DNA from: Streptomyces sp. HUAS CB01
GTDB lineage: Bacteria > Actinomycetota > Actinomycetes > Streptomycetales > Streptomycetaceae
Length of the DNA: 64,000 nucleotides
Direction: 5' to 3'
NCBI RefSeq assembly: GCF_030406905.1
Contig: NZ_CP129137.1
Span: 5,352,001 to 5,416,000, forward strand
Shown piece after piece: positions 55,523-64,000 of the stretch. Both the position numbers and the translations under genes were made by a program. The notes beneath the pieces were generated by a model. That model did no database searches and was not told the DNA's origin. It saw only the letters and a list, made by a program, of their open reading frames with translations. Every line of letters starts with the position of its first letter. Positions within the stretch are counted from its first letter, which is position 1.

Positions 55523-56302
55523 TCAGGCGTCCCGCTCCTTGAGGACCACGAAGCCGCCGATCAGCGCGGCCGCGACCCAGAGCAGCATGATTCCGAGTCC
55601 GCCCCAGGGTCCGTACGGCGCCTCCTCGCTGTTCATCGCCAGCGGCACGACCTGCATGATCTTCGAACCCGCCTGATCGGGGAAATATTGGGCCACGTCC
55701 TTCGCGTACGGGACGGCGGCCAGGATCTGGGACACCAGGAAGAAGAACGGCATCAGGATGCCCAGCGAGAGCATCGAACTGCGCAGCATCGCCGCGACGC
55801 CCATCGAGAAGATCGCGATGAGCCCCATGTAGAGCCCTCCGCCGATCACCGCGCGCAGCACGTTCTCCTCGCCGATGGAGGTGGCGTGGTCGCCGAGCAG
55901 CGCCTGGCCGAGGAAGAAGCTGAGGAAGCTCGTCGCCATCCCGACCGTCAGCGCCAGCAGCCCGGCCACCACGATCTTGCTGAACAGGAACGTGGCGCGC
56001 TGCGGGACGGCGGCGAGTGACGTGCGGATCATGCCGGAGCTGTACTCCGTGCCGACCACGAGCACGCCGAAGACGACCATCGCGAGCTGTCCCAGCACCA
56101 TGCCGGAGAAACTGACGAGCGTCGGGTCGAAGGTGGCCTGCTCCGCCGGCGGCAGCTCGTCGAAGGTCGAGGCCAGCAGCGCGCAGAGCAGGGCGCCGAC
56201 GACGACCGTCACGACGAAGGCGCTGACGAGGGTCCAGGTGGTGGAGGCGACCGTGCGGATCTTGGTCCACTCGGACTGCAGAACGGCGGGTACCGAGGCC
56301 AT
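55523..56302 (-). CDS. ABC transporter permease (ABC-2 type), second pair
   Basis: 259 residues from ATG 56302. Begins LQSEWTKIRTVASTTWTLVSAF like the first permease, with six membrane helices. Lies 3 bp after the second ATPase stop, so the two are one operon. 139 bp separate it from the first pair. Confidence 0.9.
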   Translation of the reverse strand: MASVPAVLQSEWTKIRTVASTTWTLVSAFVVTVVVGALLCALLASTFDELPPAEQATFDPTLVSFSGMVLGQLAMVVFGVLVVGTEYSSGMIRTSLAAVPQRATFLFSKIVVAGLLALTVGMATSFLSFFLGQALLGDHATSIGEENVLRAVIGGGLYMGLIAIFSMGVAAMLRSSMLSLGILMPFFFLVSQILAAVPYAKDVAQYFPDQAGSKIMQVVPLAMNSEEAPYGPWGGLGIMLLWVAAALIGGFVVLKERDA

Positions 56303-56305
56303 GGG

Positions 56306-57256
56306 TCAGGCTCCCTTGTCGCGCGGGGCCCACTGTGGGCCGTGGCCGGGGGCGGAGTGCGCGTGGTACTCCACGGCGCCCGCCGTCATCTGCATGAACG
56401 CCTCCTCGAGCGAGGCGCGCTGGGAGCTCAGTTCATGGAGCACGATCCGGTGCTCGGCCGCCAGCTCGCCGACCTGTTCCGTGGTGGCGCCGTCGATCTC
56501 CAGCGTGCCGTTCCCGGCCTCGACGGGAACGAGGCCCGACTGGTGGAGCACGTCCCGCAGCCGCTCCTGCTGCGGCGAGCGCAGCCGCACATAACTGCGC
56601 GAGTTCTGGTGGATGAAATCGGCCATCGATGTGTCGGCGAGCAATCGCCCCTGCCCGATGACGATCAAGTGATCGGCGGTGAGGGCCATTTCGCTCATCA
56701 GATGGGAGGAGACGAAGATCGTTCTTCCTTCGGCGGCGAGCTGTTTCATCAGATTGCGGATCCAGTGAATTCCCTCGGGATCCAGCCCGTTGACCGGCTC
56801 GTCGAACATCAGGATCTCCGGGTCGCCGAGCAGCGCGGAGGCGATGCCCAGCCGCTGGCCCATGCCCAGGGAGAAGCCCTTGCTCTTCTTCCTCGCCACC
56901 GGGGTCAGGCCGACCGTGTCGAGGACCTCGCCCACCCGGCTCGCCGGGATCCGGTTCGCCTGGGCCAGACAGAGCAGGTTGTTGTAGGCGCTGCGGCCGC
57001 CGTGCATCGCCTTGGCGTCGAGCAGGGCGCCGATGTACTTCAGCGGCTCCTGCAGGTCCCGGTAGTGCTTGCCGTCGATCCGGACCGTCCCGCTGGTGGG
57101 GTTGTCCAGATCCAGCATCATGCGCATCGTCGTCGACTTGCCCGCGCCGTTGGGCCCGAGGAAGCCGGTCACGACGCCCGGCCGCACCGTGAAGGACAGA
57201 TGGTCGACCGCGACCTTGGAGCCGAAACGTTTCGTGAGACCCTCGAGCTCGATCAT
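56306..57256 (-). CDS. ABC transporter ATP-binding protein, second pair
   Basis: 316 residues from ATG 57256. Walker A GPNGAGKST, signature FSLGMGQRLG, Walker B ILMFDEPVNGLDPEG, H-loop SSHLMSE. It is the upstream gene of the four, all on the minus strand. The permease partner follows at 56302. Substrate unknown. Confidence 0.92.
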   Translation of the reverse strand: MIELEGLTKRFGSKVAVDHLSFTVRPGVVTGFLGPNGAGKSTTMRMMLDLDNPTSGTVRIDGKHYRDLQEPLKYIGALLDAKAMHGGRSAYNNLLCLAQANRIPASRVGEVLDTVGLTPVARKKSKGFSLGMGQRLGIASALLGDPEILMFDEPVNGLDPEGIHWIRNLMKQLAAEGRTIFVSSHLMSEMALTADHLIVIGQGRLLADTSMADFIHQNSRSYVRLRSPQQERLRDVLHQSGLVPVEAGNGTLEIDGATTEQVGELAAEHRIVLHELSSQRASLEEAFMQMTAGAVEYHAHSAPGHGPQWAPRDKGA

Positions 57257-57501
57257 GCGTTCACGCTACGGGGGCCTGGTGGGGCGACGCCAGCGGATAT
57301 GGCCAACGGACGGCGACATTTCACCGTCCTGACGGTGAGACCGGGCTGCCGGACCCGCACGGGCGTCCGGGGACCCAAGGGGCGGTGGGCCGGGCACCGA
57401 AGACGTATGCCAGACCTCGGTCCGGAAGACCGTGCGCCCGGCCCGTGGGACGCGCGCCCCGCACCGAGGTCGTGCGCCGGGCACGTCGTGACCGGAAGAC
57501 G

Positions 57502-57537
57502 CGTGCGCCCGGTGCCGTCGAAGGCACCGGGCGCACG
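57502..57537 (-). terminator. Terminator of filP
   Basis: Perfect 15-bp stem CGTGCGCCCGGTGCC (57502-57516) with GGCACCGGGCGCACG (57523-57537). The region to its left repeats the phrase CCGGAAGACNGTGCGCCCGG-like (about 57421-57440 and 57492-57512). The rest of 57257-57501 shows no gene. Confidence 0.8.
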
Positions 57538-57565
57538 CGGAGCGTACCGCCGTACGACTACGGCG

Positions 57566-58504
57566 TCAGCGGGTCTGCTGGGCCGGGACGCCGCGGGAGA
57601 CCGGCTCGTCGTCCGCCGGCGCACCCGTCGCGGCGACCGCAGCACCGGTCAGCGTGGCCAGCATCTCGCGGACGTTGGTCAGCTGGGCGTTGATGGAGTC
57701 GCGACGGTTCGTCAGCGCCGCCAGCTCGCGCTCCGATTCGCTGCGGATACGGTCCGCCTTGGCGTTCGCGTCGGCCACGATGTCCTCGGCCTGGCGCTGT
57801 GCGGTCTCGACGGTCTGCCGGGCGCGGCGCTCCGCGTCCGTGCGCAGCTTCTCGGCCTCCAGGCGCAGCTGCTCGGCGCGGTGCTCGATCTCCGCCAGGC
57901 GCTTCTCCGCCTTCGCCTGACGCGAGGCCAGGTCGCGCTCGGACTGGTCGCGGCGCTTGGCCAGGTTCGTCTCGAAGTCCGCGGCGGCCTGGGCGGCCTT
58001 GGCGCGGGTCTCCTCGAAGAGGGCGTCCGCCTCCTCGCGCTTGGACTGCGCGTCCTTCTGCGCGTCGGCGCGCAGCGAGTTGGCCTCGCTCTGCGCCTTC
58101 TCGACGATCCGGACGCCCTCGTCCTCGGCCTTCTGCTTGCGATCCGCCGCGAACGCCTCGGCGTCGTTGCGCACCTGCTGGGCGGCGCCCTCGGCGAGCT
58201 CGCGGTGCTGCTCCGCCGCGCGCCGGGCCTCCTCGCGCAGGTCCTTCGCCTCCTCCTCGGCGAGGCGGAGGATCTTCTCGACCCGTGCACCGAGCCCCGC
58301 GTAGGACGGCTCCGCGTCGTTGACCTGGGCCTGGGCATTCTGCGTCTCGAGATGGAGCTCCTCGATGCGCTTTTCCAGAGAGGTGATACGTGCGAGAGCA
58401 CTGTCACGATCGGCGACGAGTTTGGTAATGCGGTCATCCACCTGACCGCGGTCGTACCCACGCCGCACGAGCTCGAAGCCGAAGGGGGAGGAAGTGTCGC
58501 TCAT
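57566..58504 (-). CDS. filP: Intermediate-filament-like coiled-coil protein FilP
   Basis: 312 residues from ATG 58504. A short DivIVA-like N-terminus (PFGFELVRRGYDRGQVDDRI) precedes a long, almost uninterrupted coiled coil (about 25-285) rich in Ala, Glu, Arg and Gln. Size matches FilP of S. coelicolor (about 310). FilP forms filaments that stiffen hyphal tips and interact with DivIVA and Scy, whose gene lies directly upstream. A possible promoter (TAGGAT at 58551-58546 on the minus strand) suggests separate transcription. Confidence 0.93.
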   Translation of the reverse strand: MSDTSSPFGFELVRRGYDRGQVDDRITKLVADRDSALARITSLEKRIEELHLETQNAQAQVNDAEPSYAGLGARVEKILRLAEEEAKDLREEARRAAEQHRELAEGAAQQVRNDAEAFAADRKQKAEDEGVRIVEKAQSEANSLRADAQKDAQSKREEADALFEETRAKAAQAAADFETNLAKRRDQSERDLASRQAKAEKRLAEIEHRAEQLRLEAEKLRTDAERRARQTVETAQRQAEDIVADANAKADRIRSESERELAALTNRRDSINAQLTNVREMLATLTGAAVAATGAPADDEPVSRGVPAQQTR

Positions 58505-58619
58505 GGGGTTCCTGTCGAATGAGACCGGCTGAGGTGTTAGGGGGAATCCTAGGCGCCCGAGCGGCGTGTCATCGAGCTGATGCCCGTTTGATATGGAGAA
58601 TGTCCAGCCTTTTGAGTGG

Positions 58620-61600
58620 CTAGCTCTCGGAGGACTTGCCACTCGAACGTGTAACCCCTGCTGACGCCCCCGCCTTGACCGCGCCGTCCTTGCCGGCCGG
58701 TGCCTCGAAGGACTCCAGCGCCTCCAGCACGTCCTGCACCCGGGAGATCTCCGCCTGGATGTCCTCGCGCCGGCGCACGAGCACGTCCAGCTCCCGCTTG
58801 CCCTCGGAGATCATCTGCTCGGCCTCGCGCTCCGCGTCCGCCTTGGCCTTCTCCGCCTCGCGGGCCAGCTCGGCCTTCTTCTGCTCGGCCTCCTTGAGCA
58901 GTGCCTCCGCCTTCTTCACCGCGGCGATGCGCACCTTGCCGGCCTCCGAGTTGGCCTCCGACACGAGCTGCTTGGCCTTCGCCGCGGCCTCGGCCTGCTG
59001 CTCCTCCGCGGCCTTCACCAGCTGGTCGCAGCGCTCGCCGGCGGCCTTCATCTGCTCGGCGGACTCCCGGCGGGCCCGCTCGTGCAGCTCCTCCACCTCG
59101 TTCTCGACGCGCCTGCGCAGTTCCTCCGCGCGCTCCCGGATGGCGGTCGCGTCGCCGCGTGCCCCCACCAGCAGCTCGTCGGCGTCCGTACGGGCCTTCT
59201 CCACCAGGGAGTTGCCCTCGACGGTGGCCTCGGCGACCAGCCGGTCGGCCTCCTTCCGGGCCGCGCCGACCATCGTGTCCGCCTGGGACTCGGCCTCGGT
59301 CGTGGCGCGCAGCGCCTCCTCCTGCGCCTTGGCCACCAACTGGTCGACCTGCTCCGCCGCGTCGGCACGGCGCTTCGCCACGTCCTTCCTGGCGGCGTCG
59401 AGCATACGGTCGGCCTCCTCGCGGGCCTCCGAGCGCATCTGCTCGGCGGCGCGCTCGGCGTCCTCGCGGAGCCGCTCCGCCTCGGCCCTGATGCGGTCCG
59501 CCCGCTGCTGGGCGGTGCCCACGGTGTCGGCCGCCTCCGCGCGCAGGCGTTCGGCTTCCGCCCCCGCCTCGGCGATGAGCTGGTCGGCCTGCTCGGCCGC
59601 GTCGGCACGGCGCTTGTCCGCGGCCTTCCTGGCCTCGTCCAGAACCCGTTCGCCGTCCGTGCGGGCGGCCGCTCGGATTTCCTCGGCCTGGCGCTCGCCG
59701 TCCTCCTTGACCTGCTCGGCCTCGGTGCGCAGCCGGGCCGCGTCCTGCTCGGCGAGCGACAGCAGTTCGGACGCCTCGGTGGTGACGCGGTCGGACTCGC
59801 TCGTGGCCTCGGCCACCAGACGGTCCGCCTGGGCGGCCGCGTCGGAACGCATCCGGTTGGCGTCCTCCCGGGCCTCGGCCCGGGCCCGTGCCGCGTCCTG
59901 CTCGGCGGAGGCCAGCGCGTCGGCCGCCTCCGTGCGCATCCGCTGGGCGTACTCCGACGTGTCGGCACGCAGCCGGTCCGACTCGGCGATCGCCTCGTTC
60001 ATGGTCCGCTCGGCGAGCGACTTCGCGGCCTCCGCCTCCTCGTTGGCGCGCGCCCGGACGCGGTTGGCGTCCTCGGTGGCCCGCTCCCGCTCCGCGTAGG
60101 CGTCGGCGCGGACGCGGTCCGCCTCCTCCTGGGCCTCCGTCCTCGTGCGCTCCGCCGCGTGCTCGGCGGCGTTGCGCAGCCCGGAGATCTCCTGCTCTGC
60201 CTGCTCCTGCAGACCGGACACGGAGTCCCGTACCTGCTGGGCGGTCTGCTCGGCGGCCGACACCATCTCGGTGGCGCGCCGGTCCGCCTCCTCCACCAGG
60301 CGCTGGGCCTCGGTCTGGGCGTCCTCGACCCGCTTGCGGGCGGCGGCGAGCAGCTCCTCGCTCTGCTCGCGGGCCAGTTCACGCTCCTGGTCGGCCTCCG
60401 AACGGGCCGCGCCGAGGATCTCCTCGGCCTCCCGGCGGCGCCGGTTGGCCTCCTCCTGGGCGGCGGCGAGCGCCTCCGACGCCTCCTGGCCGACCCGCTC
60501 GGCGGCCGCGGCGGCCTCGCCGCGGACCCGGTCGGCGGTCTCCTGCGCCTCGGACTTCAGCCGCTCGGCCTCCGTGGCGGCGTCGGTGCGCAGCCGGACG
60601 GCGACGGCCTCGCCCTCGGCGCGGGAGGCGGAGGCGTCGGACGCGGCCTCCGTGCGCAGCCGCTCGGCCTCCTGCTCGGCCTGCTCCAGGAGCGCACGGG
60701 CGCGCTCGGAAGTCTCGGTGCGCAGCCGCTCGGCCTCCTCCGCGGCCTCGCGGCGGATACGCTCCGCCTCCGTGCGCGCCTCGGTCAGCGCCTCCTCGGC
60801 CGATGCGAGACGGGCCTCCGCCTCCGAGTGCAGCCGGGTCAGCTCGTCAGCGGCCTCGGCCTGGCGGGCGGCGACACCGCGCTCGGTCTCCTCGCGCAGT
60901 TCGGCGGCGGCGCGCTCGGCGGCCGCCCTCACCTCGTCGGCCTGCTCCTCGGCCTCGGTGCGCAGCCGGTCCGCTTCCGTACGGGTGCGCTCCAGCGTCT
61001 CCTCGGCCTGCCGGCGCAGGGTCGTGGCCCGCTCGATGGCCTCGGTGCGGACGCGCTCGCTGTCGGTGGTGGCCTTGGACCGCACGTCGTCGGCGTCGGC
61101 CTTCGCCTTCGTCAGCAGGTCCTCGGCGGTCTTCGCCGCCTCCTCGATCTGCTGGACTGCCTCGCGGCGCGCCTCGCTGCGGATCCGCTCGCCCTCGGCG
61201 ACGGCCTCGGAACGCAGCTGCTCGGCCTCGCCGCGCAGCCGCCGGGCCTCCTCCTGCAGTTCGACCGTCTTGGCGCGGTACTCCTTGGTGTCGTCCTTGG
61301 CCGCGCCCTTGAGCTCCTCGGCCGTGTCATGGGCCTCGGCGCGCAGCCGGTCCGCCTCCGCCTCGGCCTCGCGGCGGATCCGCTCGGCCTCCTCGACGGC
61401 CTTGCGGGTGGTGTCCTTGGCGTCGTCGGCCGCCTTGTTCAGGACCTCCTCGGCGGTCCGCGCCGCCTTCGCGAGCTGGGCGGCGGAGTCCTCGGCGGCG
61501 ACCGCCCGGGCGGTGTCCGACGCCTCGGCGACCAGCTTCTCCGCCTCGGCCCTGGCATCGGCCAGCGCCTGCTCGGCCTCGCTCCTGAGGTTCTCCGACT

Positions 61601-62570
61601 CCTTGGTGGCCTCGGCGACGAGCCGGGCGATCTCCGACTTGGCGGTCCGCGTCCGCTGCTCGTTCGCCGACTCGGCGCTCGCGAGCAGCTTGCCCGCGGC
61701 CTCCTTGGCCTCGGCGACGGCCTTCTCGGCCTCCGCACGCGCCTCGCGGAGCCGGTCCTCGGCCTCCTGCATCCGCTGCTCGGCGGCGCGGCTGAGCTCG
61801 GCGGCGTGCTGGCGGGCCTGGTCGGACTCGGCGGTCGTCGCGGTGCGGAGCTGCTCCGCGTGGCTGGTGGCCTCCTGGGCCTGGCTGGAGGCGGCGTTGA
61901 GCAGGCGCTCGGCGTCCTTGCGGGCGCGCAGCAGGATCGCCTCCGCTTCGGCGCGGGCGGTCTCCGCCTCCGAGCTGAGCCGCTGCCGGGCCTCCTCGGT
62001 GACCCGCGCGGCCTCGGCGCGGGCGGCGGCCAGTCCCTGCTCGGCCTCGGCGCGCGACTCGTCCAGCAGCCGGCGGGCCTGGGACTCGCTGCGGGCGCGG
62101 AGCTGTTCGGCCCACGCCACGTTCTCGTTGACGTGCGCCTCGACGGTCTGCCTGCGCTCGGAAAGCTCCTGGTCGAGGCGCTGGCGGCGCTGGTTCGCCT
62201 CCGCGTGCAACTCAGCCTGCAGCCGGGCCTGGTGCTCGGCGTGTTCCTGGAGGATGCGCTGTGTCTGGGCCCGGACCTCGCGGAGCTCCCGCTCGGCGTC
62301 CGAGCGCAGCTGGTCGGCCTGGATCTGGGCGTTCCGGAGGAGCTGCTCGGCCTGGTAGCCGATGTCGGCGCTGTCGTAGGCGGGACGGGACGCGATGGTG
62401 CGGCGCGCCTCGTGGAGCTTGGCGCGCAACACCTCGACCTGGTATCCGAGGTCCTCGGCGTGCTGGACGGCCTTCTCCCGCTCGGTCTTCAGCCGGTCCA
62501 TCTCGGCTTCGAACCGCGAGAGGTGGTCGTCGTCAGCTCGGTGGCTCTCCTGGCGTTCGTAGCCCCGCAC
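58620..62570 (-). CDS. scy: Polarity scaffold coiled-coil protein Scy
   Basis: 1316 residues from GTG 62570, where GGGA lies 8 bp upstream; an earlier frame start adds 16 residues without a site. Almost all of the chain is Ala/Glu/Arg coiled coil with hendecad-like spacing; the first ~60 residues (RFEAEMDRLKTEREKAVQHAEDLGYQVEVL) include a short heptad coiled coil. Matches Scy of S. coelicolor, a scaffold that assembles the polarisome with DivIVA and FilP at growing tips. The long open frames on the opposite strand are artefacts of its repeat composition. Confidence 0.95.
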   Translation of the reverse strand: MRGYERQESHRADDDHLSRFEAEMDRLKTEREKAVQHAEDLGYQVEVLRAKLHEARRTIASRPAYDSADIGYQAEQLLRNAQIQADQLRSDAERELREVRAQTQRILQEHAEHQARLQAELHAEANQRRQRLDQELSERRQTVEAHVNENVAWAEQLRARSESQARRLLDESRAEAEQGLAAARAEAARVTEEARQRLSSEAETARAEAEAILLRARKDAERLLNAASSQAQEATSHAEQLRTATTAESDQARQHAAELSRAAEQRMQEAEDRLREARAEAEKAVAEAKEAAGKLLASAESANEQRTRTAKSEIARLVAEATKESENLRSEAEQALADARAEAEKLVAEASDTARAVAAEDSAAQLAKAARTAEEVLNKAADDAKDTTRKAVEEAERIRREAEAEADRLRAEAHDTAEELKGAAKDDTKEYRAKTVELQEEARRLRGEAEQLRSEAVAEGERIRSEARREAVQQIEEAAKTAEDLLTKAKADADDVRSKATTDSERVRTEAIERATTLRRQAEETLERTRTEADRLRTEAEEQADEVRAAAERAAAELREETERGVAARQAEAADELTRLHSEAEARLASAEEALTEARTEAERIRREAAEEAERLRTETSERARALLEQAEQEAERLRTEAASDASASRAEGEAVAVRLRTDAATEAERLKSEAQETADRVRGEAAAAAERVGQEASEALAAAQEEANRRRREAEEILGAARSEADQERELAREQSEELLAAARKRVEDAQTEAQRLVEEADRRATEMVSAAEQTAQQVRDSVSGLQEQAEQEISGLRNAAEHAAERTRTEAQEEADRVRADAYAERERATEDANRVRARANEEAEAAKSLAERTMNEAIAESDRLRADTSEYAQRMRTEAADALASAEQDAARARAEAREDANRMRSDAAAQADRLVAEATSESDRVTTEASELLSLAEQDAARLRTEAEQVKEDGERQAEEIRAAARTDGERVLDEARKAADKRRADAAEQADQLIAEAGAEAERLRAEAADTVGTAQQRADRIRAEAERLREDAERAAEQMRSEAREEADRMLDAARKDVAKRRADAAEQVDQLVAKAQEEALRATTEAESQADTMVGAARKEADRLVAEATVEGNSLVEKARTDADELLVGARGDATAIRERAEELRRRVENEVEELHERARRESAEQMKAAGERCDQLVKAAEEQQAEAAAKAKQLVSEANSEAGKVRIAAVKKAEALLKEAEQKKAELAREAEKAKADAEREAEQMISEGKRELDVLVRRREDIQAEISRVQDVLEALESFEAPAGKDGAVKAGASAGVTRSSGKSSES

Positions 62571-62692
62571 TGCGCGGTCCCATCCGTCCCCTGGTCGCAA
62601 CTCTCTACAGACGAGCACCGTTCGCCTGAACGGCCCCCCGGGGAAATGGTGTCAGATCAGTCACGAGGACGCGGCGCGGCCCCGGCCCGGCC

Positions 62693-62724
62693 CCGGCCCG
62701 GAGCGGCCCACTCTACCGGGCCGG
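62693..62724 (-). terminator. Stem-loop after methylmalonyl-CoA epimerase gene
   Basis: CCGGCCCGG (62693-62701) pairs perfectly with CCGGGCCGG (62716-62724). It lies between the epimerase gene stop and the scy start and likely ends the epimerase transcript on the minus strand. Confidence 0.7.
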
Positions 62725-62736
62725 GAATCCCGGCGG

Positions 62737-63177
62737 TCAGTGCTCCGCTGAGGAGGGGTCGGCGGAAGTGACCAGTTCCGTGAGGACGCCGTGGCAGTCC
62801 TTGGGGTGCAGGAACGTGATCCGGGAGCCCATCGAACCGATGCGCGGCTCGTCGTAGAGCACCCGTACGCCCTTGCCGCGGATGTCGTCGGCGGCACCGT
62901 CCACGTCCGCCGTGCCGAAGGCGATGTGGTGGACGCCCTCGCCGTTCTTGGCCAGCCACTTCCCCACGGCGGAGTCCTCGCGGGTGGGCTCCAGGAGCTG
63001 GAGGTAGGAGGCGCCGCCGTCCGAGGTCTCGTTGATCTTGAGCATGGCCTCCCGCACGCCCTGCTCCTCGTTGACCTCCGTGTGGAAGACCTCGAAGCCG
63101 TACGTGGCCCGGTAGAACTCGACGGTCCTGTCGAGGTCGAAACAGGCGATCCCGATGTGGTCGATTCGCGTCAGCAT
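62737..63177 (-). CDS. mce: Methylmalonyl-CoA epimerase
   Basis: 146 residues from ATG 63177. Vicinal-oxygen-chelate fold: metal ligands His in RIDHIGIACFD, Gln in YLQLLEP, His in VHHIAFG, and Glu near LTELV. Interconverts (R)- and (S)-methylmalonyl-CoA between propionyl-CoA carboxylase and B12-dependent mutase, relevant to polyketide extender supply. Divergent from the thiolase gene. Confidence 0.94.
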   Translation of the reverse strand: MLTRIDHIGIACFDLDRTVEFYRATYGFEVFHTEVNEEQGVREAMLKINETSDGGASYLQLLEPTREDSAVGKWLAKNGEGVHHIAFGTADVDGAADDIRGKGVRVLYDEPRIGSMGSRITFLHPKDCHGVLTELVTSADPSSAEH

Positions 63178-63325
63178 GGCTCCAGTGCAGCGCTCCCGGC
63201 GGTGGTTACGCAACGTGCGCGCGATCACACCGGCTGCCCGGTGACCCGAGCGCATACCGCTCAGTACAGTTCGAGTAAACCCTCGTTCACTCCTCAGCCG
63301 CCGTGCTGGAAGGGGATCCCCTCTC

Positions 63326-64000
63326 ATGACTGGAACGAACAGCACCACATCCGTCATCGTCGCCGGGGCCCGTACGCCCATGGGCCGGCTGCTCGGCTCG
63401 CTGAAGTCCTTCTCGGGCGCCGACCTGGGCGGTTTCGCCATCAAGGCCGCACTGGACCGGGCCGGTATCGGCGGCGACCAGGTGCAGTACGTGATCATGG
63501 GCCAGGTGCTGCAGGCCGGGGCCGGGCAGATCCCGGCCCGCCAGGCGGCCGTCAAGGCCGGCATCCCCATGAACGTCCCGGCGCTCACGATCAACAAGGT
63601 GTGTCTGTCCGGACTCGACGCGATCGCCCTCGCCGACCAGCTGATCCGTGCGGGTGAATTCGACATCGTCGTCGCCGGCGGCCAGGAGTCCATGACCAAC
63701 GCGCCGCACCTGCTGCCGAAGTCCCGCGAGGGCTTCAAGTACGGCGCGATCGAGATGCTCGACGCGATGGCGCACGACGGTCTCACCGACGCGTTCGAGG
63801 GCATCGCCATGGGCGAGTCCACCGAGAAGCACAACACCCGCCTCGGCATCGCCCGCCCCGAGCAGGACGAGATCGCCGCGCTCTCCCACCAGCGCGCCGC
63901 CGCCGCGCAGAAGAACGGCCTGTTCGAGGCCGAGATCACGCCCGTCGAGATCCCGCAGCGCAAGGGCGAGCCGGTCGTCTTCAGCAAGGACGAGGGCATT
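63326..64000 (+). CDS. Acetyl-CoA acetyltransferase (thiolase), 3' end missing
   Basis: The first 225 residues are in the window; the gene runs past the right edge. ATG 63326 follows GGAAGGGGAT. N-terminal thiolase half: [17 protein letters not shown], the nucleophilic Cys in [15 protein letters not shown] (about residue 92), and [14 protein letters not shown]. Condenses two acetyl-CoA to acetoacetyl-CoA. The C-terminal His and Cys motifs are not visible. Confidence 0.93.
   Translation, partial: MTGTNSTTSVIVAGARTPMGRLLGSLKSFSGADLGGFAIKAALDRAGIGGDQVQYVIMGQVLQAGAGQIPARQAAVKAGIPMNVPALTINKVCLSGLDAIALADQLIRAGEFDIVVAGGQESMTNAPHLLPKSREGFKYGAIEMLDAMAHDGLTDAFEGIAMGESTEKHNTRLGIARPEQDEIAALSHQRAAAAQKNGLFEAEITPVEIPQRKGEPVVFSKDEGI

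Noticed and set aside
59082..62771. 1229-residue open frame on the plus strand across scy
   Set aside because: It is the mirror of the scy coiled-coil coding sequence; Leu/Gly/Arg-rich, no ribosome site, no domain.

Overview
The window is high-GC actinobacterial chromosome, and gene content and order point to Streptomyces. The block lysA-hom-thrC-thrB-rho, then rpmE-prfA-prmC, the ATP synthase operon atpIBEFHAGDC, chiC with its two-component system, nucS, and the filament genes filP and scy, matches the order I recall for the S. coelicolor SCO535x-SCO539x region. GTG and TTG starts are common and most intergenic stem-loops lack a strong U tract, as usual for the genus.

Positions 1 to about 9200 are the right part of an integrated actinomycete integrative and conjugative element (AICE). 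The visible order is a GntR repressor (5' end cut by the window edge), a small zinc-motif protein, an anti-sigma-like ATPase, a second GntR repressor, a tra operon (unknown protein, TraB/FtsK translocase, DUF2637 protein, small transfer proteins and Spd-like membrane proteins), an HUH replication initiator, an excisionase and a tyrosine integrase, then one unrecognised cargo gene. The element ends at the 3' end of a tRNA-Arg(CCG) gene (9193-9264, minus strand). Both GntR genes lie near promoters with clear candidate operators. Three element genes carry in-frame TTA codons, suggesting bldA-dependent translation.

Positions 9265-30500 hold housekeeping genes on the plus strand: a response-regulator receiver, an ArgRS-like protein without a catalytic core, lysine and threonine synthesis, Rho, a secreted trypsin-like protease with FG-GAP repeats, a LytR-CpsA-Psr protein, L31, RF1 and its methyltransferase, a Sua5/TsaC protein, a phosphatase-like protein lacking its nucleophilic cysteine, a serine hydroxymethyltransferase, a WecA-type glycosyl-1-phosphate transferase and a small secreted protein. 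The ATP synthase operon follows (30834-38734), with Crp-like palindromes upstream and strong stem-loops before atpA and atpC.

Positions 38800-53350 are mixed: DUF2550, the chitinase chiC with its paired-repeat promoter and a histidine kinase/response regulator pair (chiS/chiR-like), an ATP:cobalamin adenosyltransferase, 3-hydroxybutyryl-CoA dehydrogenase, a STAS protein, a large ATPase with a membrane segment and a Gly-Thr-Asp repeat tail, a 1-kb repeat-rich region without a convincing gene, NucS, an SCO5389-family protein, an LLM oxidoreductase and a small zinc-motif protein. Positions 53384-63177 are on the minus strand: two ABC exporter pairs, FilP, Scy and methylmalonyl-CoA epimerase. The window closes inside an acetyl-CoA acetyltransferase gene on the plus strand.

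The least explained parts are the AICE regulatory layout and its TTA codons, the unrecognised gene next to the integrase, the catalytic-core-less ArgRS relative before lysA, the Cys-to-Ser phosphatase, the phased GATCA array before thrB, the Crp-like sites before atpI, and the repeat region at 49291-50292.
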